This document shows, piece after piece, positions 6,509-9,288 of a DNA stretch of 9,288 nucleotides. A program made the position numbers and the translations under genes. The notes under the pieces were generated by a model. It saw only the letters and a program-made list of their open reading frames with translations. It had not been told where the DNA came from and did no database searches. Each line of letters starts with the position of its first letter. Positions within the stretch are counted from its first letter, which is position 1. Origin of the DNA: Gemmatimonadota bacterium (GTDB taxonomy: Bacteria > Gemmatimonadota > Gemmatimonadetes > JACCXV01); contig JACCXV010000398.1 in NCBI GenBank assembly GCA_013696835.1, positions 1 through 9,288 of the forward strand, written 5' to 3'.

Positions 6509-7636
6509 TCAGTTTGCGGCCAGACCGGCCACCGTGGTGGGCAGACCACCGAACGTGCCCACGGGCTCGAGGCTGCCGTCCGCCTGCACGTCGAAGGCGC
6601 TGATGGCCTGCGTCAGGACGTCCACCACGTACAGGAACCGCCCATCCTCGCTGAGGTCCTCGTCCCGGGGTCCGAGCCCGGGCCCCGTCCTGCCTGCCTC
6701 GGCTTCGAGCAACGTGATGCTGCCGTCGCTCGCGATCGTGTAGCTGGAGATCGTGCCGCTGACGAAGTTCGTGATGTACGCGTAACGCGCGTCGTTCGTG
6801 ATCACGGTCCAGCACACGTCGGTCTGCGTGTCACGCACCGTCGCGCTGATCACCTCGAAGCCGGAAGCGCCCGACAGGGTGTACGAGGACGCCGCCGCGG
6901 CACCGGGCGCGCCGTCGAACGCCTCCGTGACCACGAAGACGCCGCCTGTACCTGGCGTGAAGGCGAAGCCGAACGGCGTCGCGCCGCTCGACGCATGCAC
7001 CGTGGGTCCCTGCGCAAGACCATCCGCTCCTACTGCATACGTATCGATCTGGTCGGTCGCCTTCTCGGTCACGACGAGCGTGGCTCCGTCCGGACTGAAC
7101 GACACCTGAGCCGGGTCCGTGTCGGCACCGCTTAGAGGGCGGGTGGAACCCTCGATCGGCGAGAGTTCGCCTGTTGAGCTCACCCTGAAGCCGGTGATGT
7201 TCCCGCTGCCACCGTTGTTGAGGACGTACATGAGGTCCCCACGGTGGGCGATGCTGTAAGGCATCTCGCCGCCCGATTCGACCTTGTCCACCAGCGTGAG
7301 ACCGTCCTCGGTCACGGCGAAGGCGGAGATCTCGTTGCTCCCGATGTTGGTGACGAAGAGGAAGCGGCCGTCCTCGCTTAGCACCACCGAACCCTGCGAC
7401 CCGAGGCGAGGGTTGCCGGTGCCCCGTCCGTCCGTGGGGAAGGTGCCGAGCGGCGAGAGCCTCCCGTCGTCGGCTCGACGGAACGCCACCACCGCGTTCC
7501 CGGCGGCGTCGTTGGTCTGGACGTACACGGCGCTTGCGTCTGGATCGATCGGGCGAGGCCCGGTGCCGTTGGAGCCGTCATCCGAGCAAGCGGCGAGGGC
7601 CACCATCGCGAGAGTGCCGAGTGAGATGTGCTTCAT
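6509..7636 (-). CDS. Lactonase-type seven-bladed beta-propeller lipoprotein
   Basis: This 375-residue protein begins MKHISLGTLAMVALAAC, a signal peptide with lipobox LAAC (C17), then a short polar linker. The rest is repeated beta-propeller blades of the 6-phosphogluconolactonase-like (Pgl/lactonase) type: SEDGRFLFVTNIGSNEISAF, SFSPDGATLVVTEKATDQI, NDARYAYITNFVSGTISSYT, and SEDGRFLYVVDVLTQAISAF near the end. Length fits the family. Envelope location makes a cytosolic pentose-phosphate role unlikely, and the substrate is unknown. ATG 7636 overlaps the TGA of the upstream small ORF (TGATG), favouring it over GTG 7639; GAGGAA lies at 7648-7653. It converges on the activator remnant with a shared hairpin between the stops. 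A truncated relative lies at 3062-3215. Confidence 0.9.
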   Translation of the reverse strand: MKHISLGTLAMVALAACSDDGSNGTGPRPIDPDASAVYVQTNDAAGNAVVAFRRADDGRLSPLGTFPTDGRGTGNPRLGSQGSVVLSEDGRFLFVTNIGSNEISAFAVTEDGLTLVDKVESGGEMPYSIAHRGDLMYVLNNGGSGNITGFRVSSTGELSPIEGSTRPLSGADTDPAQVSFSPDGATLVVTEKATDQIDTYAVGADGLAQGPTVHASSGATPFGFAFTPGTGGVFVVTEAFDGAPGAAAASSYTLSGASGFEVISATVRDTQTDVCWTVITNDARYAYITNFVSGTISSYTIASDGSITLLEAEAGRTGPGLGPRDEDLSEDGRFLYVVDVLTQAISAFDVQADGSLEPVGTFGGLPTTVAGLAAN

Positions 7637-7821
7637 CACGGATCTGATTCCTCGGAAGGCATGTGCGTTGCGAAAAGGGCAGCATGTGATTCACGAGCTG
7701 CGGGATCCCCCAAGGGAGCAAGCCTGGGGTCGCCGACCCTGATCTCGTGGCGCGCGGCAAGCTCTTGGGGCAGCGGTCGGAGCTCGTTGGGAGGTGGGCC
7801 GACGAGACGGTGTTGTCGCAT
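7636..7821 (-). CDS. Small ORF, 61 codons, coupled to the propeller lipoprotein
   Basis: Product not recognised. It begins MRQHRLVGPPPNELRPLPQE and ends THMPSEESDP. It is Pro/Arg-rich, with no signal peptide, membrane segment or cysteine. Support for its being real: a strong Shine-Dalgarno AGGAGG (bases 7832-7827 on the - strand) five bases before the ATG, and a stop overlapping the next start as TGATG. Against it: third-position GC is only about 60% by hand count, well below the neighbours, so the peptide may matter less than its translation. It could be a leader peptide whose translation sets expression of the propeller gene. The frame stays open upstream to about 8049, but that extension runs into the divergent M61-like gene. 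Confidence 0.5.
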   Translation of the reverse strand: MRQHRLVGPPPNELRPLPQELAARHEIRVGDPRLAPLGDPAARESHAALFATHMPSEESDP

Positions 7822-7826
7822 GAAAA

Positions 7827-7853
7827 CCTCCTGTTCCTCGGAAACACAGGAGG
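7827..7853 (-). promoter_or_regulatory. RNA hairpin that sequesters the Shine-Dalgarno of the small ORF
   Basis: On the - strand, CCTCCTGT (7853-7846) pairs perfectly with ACAGGAGG (7834-7827) over 8 bp with an 11-base loop. The second arm contains the AGGAGG ribosome-binding site of the ATG at 7821. Folding would hide the site; melting or ligand/protein binding would expose it. TTTT directly follows the stem, so a weak attenuator is an alternative reading. Confidence 0.55.
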
Positions 7854-7990
7854 TGAAACACGTACGGGCTCCTCGGTCCAGGAGTCCGTCGTGTCGAGCC
7901 GCATCGTTGATGGACGCGGAGAGCAGGTCTATCTTGGATTCCTCACGGGCGGGGTGAGCGCGGAGCCTTCCTCTCGACCATCCGTAGCCA

Positions 7991-9288
7991 ATGCGCCGAA
8001 CCGCTCCCCTGCTCGCCGTCCTGCTCCTTGTCGCGGCCGCCTGCGTCACGCATCAGTCGGCGCCGCCGCCCCCGCCCCGCCCCGATCTCCGCTACTACGT
8101 CAAGCGGGCGCAGGACCCCGCGCTGCTCCAGGTGACGCTCGTCGCCGAGAACATCGGTGCGGACTCGATCGACTTCGCATTCCCGGTGTGGCTGCCTGGC
8201 GACTTCCGCCCGATCGAGCCCGGCCGCTGGGCCGAGGACGTGCGCGCGTACGACCGCTCCACGGTCGAGCTTCCGGTGCGGCGGCTGGGATCGAACGCCT
8301 GGCGGATCCATCCGCGCCGCGCGCCGTACTTCCTGGTCAGCTACGTCCTCCATCCCGTGCGCCCCGATGGCTACAAGCGCTCGCTCATCTCGGAGCTCAC
8401 GGCCACGGGCGGCTACTTCACCGGCGCGGTGGCGTTCGGTCACTTCAAGGGCCTCGAGACCCATCCCGCCTCACTGAGCTTCGAGCTCGGGTCGGGATGG
8501 CCGGCGCTCTGCTCGCTCGACAGCCCGGAGCCCGGCCGCTACCAGGCCAGGGATGCGCACGAGCTCGCTCAGTCGGGCTGCGCGTACGGGCCGCGCGTGC
8601 GCCAGCTCGAGACGAGCGTGCGGGGCGTCTCGCATCGCGTTGCGCTCGTCGCCCCCGCCTCGTTCAGGGAAGATTCCCTGCTGGCGGTCGTGCGCGACGT
8701 CGCGGGCGCGCAGTCCGCTGCCTTTCGCAGCCCCCCCTACCGAGCGTACACGTTCTTCATCCACCTGGTGGAGCCCGGCACGTCCGGGCTGGGAGCGTCG
8801 TCGCTCGCCGGGGGCTCGGCCTACTACCTGCCCGAGATCCGCCCGGATCGGATCCGCGCCTCGGGCATCCCCCAGCTGCTCGCGCATCAGCTGTTCCACG
8901 CCTGGAACCTCGGCGTGTTTCCACCGGCCGAGCTGCACCGCCCTGCCCTCGATCGGCCCGTTGCGGACCGCGGCCTGTGGCTCGTGGAAGGGCTCGCCGA
9001 CCACTACGCGCGGCTGGCGCTCGCCCGGGGGCGCGTGCTCCCGCGCTCCGAGATCTATGCCGGCATCGCGCGCGATCTGCAGGCGCTCGCGGCGCGCCCC
9101 GGCGCCGCACGAGCAAATCTCGAGACCGTGAGCCTGCAGTCCACGCGCACCCTCGAGCGGGATGCCGCCGTGCCGCTCGCCCTGAAGAGCGGTCTGGCCG
9201 CGCTGGCGCTCGACATCGAGCTCCGCCGCGCGTCGGCCAACGGGTTGGGCGCCGACTCGCTCCTGGGCTGGCTCGCGGGGGGCGGGTC
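7991..9288 (+). CDS. M61-like metallopeptidase homologue, lipoprotein, probably inactive (3' end outside window)
   Basis: The frame is open from ATG 7991 to the window edge (432 codons visible). It starts with a lipoprotein signal MRRTAPLLAVLLLVAAAC (C18), then a Pro-rich linker. An M61-type N-terminal beta domain follows (FAFPVWLPGDFRPIEPGRW, then AWRIHPRRAPYFLVSYVLHP). The catalytic region reads LLAHQLFHAWNLGVFPPAEL with H299, Q300 and H303, and WLVEGLADHYARL with E333. In active M61 enzymes this is HExxH plus a downstream Glu ligand; here the zinc ligands are kept but the catalytic Glu is Gln. M61 proteins usually continue to about 580-620 residues, often with a PDZ domain, which would lie beyond the edge. 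No strong Shine-Dalgarno precedes ATG 7991; the start rests on the signal peptide. It is divergent from the small ORF, and the 169 bases between the two starts should hold both promoters, which I could not identify. Confidence 0.85.
   Translation, partial: MRRTAPLLAVLLLVAAACVTHQSAPPPPPRPDLRYYVKRAQDPALLQVTLVAENIGADSIDFAFPVWLPGDFRPIEPGRWAEDVRAYDRSTVELPVRRLGSNAWRIHPRRAPYFLVSYVLHPVRPDGYKRSLISELTATGGYFTGAVAFGHFKGLETHPASLSFELGSGWPALCSLDSPEPGRYQARDAHELAQSGCAYGPRVRQLETSVRGVSHRVALVAPASFREDSLLAVVRDVAGAQSAAFRSPPYRAYTFFIHLVEPGTSGLGASSLAGGSAYYLPEIRPDRIRASGIPQLLAHQLFHAWNLGVFPPAELHRPALDRPVADRGLWLVEGLADHYARLALARGRVLPRSEIYAGIARDLQALAARPGAARANLETVSLQSTRTLERDAAVPLALKSGLAALALDIELRRASANGLGADSLLGWLAGGG

Noticed and set aside
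7943..9116. - strand open frames opposite the M61-like gene
   Set aside because: No recognisable domain and shadow-like composition; the + strand frame is continuous with M61 motifs.
1..9288. tRNA, rRNA, CRISPR array, insertion sequence or integrase
   Set aside because: I saw no regularly spaced repeats, no transposase or integrase motifs, and no tRNA-like cloverleaf; the repeats present are explained by the duplicated junction.

Overview
This is a high-GC bacterial window with strong GC bias at third codon positions, and it carries secreted lipoproteins and Tat-exported proteins. That style fits Gemmatimonadota or a similar soil lineage such as Myxococcota. The taxonomic call is inference; no rRNA or other marker gene is present.

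Left block (2-3051, + strand): a signalling operon. It holds the C-terminal part of a membrane sensor histidine kinase (cut by the window edge), a stand-alone receiver protein that overlaps it by 4 bases, and an NtrC-type sigma-54 activator (receiver, AAA+ with GAFTGA, Fis-type helix-turn-helix). The two receiver domains are recent duplicates, about two-thirds identical by hand alignment. The activator's stop codon lies inside a strong hairpin.

Middle block (3498-6336, + strand): three closely spaced genes for exported proteins. They are a lipoprotein of unknown function, a Tat-type ferritin-like lipoprotein, and a second Tat-type ferritin-like protein. Both ferritin-like proteins keep the two E..E-x2-H half-sites expected for a di-metal centre, so an extracytoplasmic metal or oxidative-stress role is plausible.

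The middle block is bracketed by two copies of the same junction: activator tail, hairpin, convergent lactonase-type beta-propeller gene. In the left copy the activator is intact and the propeller is a fragment (3062-3215, - strand). In the right copy the activator is a fragment with an internal deletion (6383-6508) and the propeller gene is intact (6509-7636, - strand). A 30-base identical repeat marks the hairpin in both copies. This suggests duplication with reciprocal decay, or insertion of the ferritin operon at this junction.

Right block: on the - strand, a 61-codon small ORF (7636-7821) is coupled by TGATG to the propeller lipoprotein. Its Shine-Dalgarno sequence is locked in an 8-bp hairpin. 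On the + strand, from 7991 to the window edge, is a lipoprotein related to M61 metallopeptidases. Its HExxH motif reads HQLFH, so it is probably not an active peptidase.
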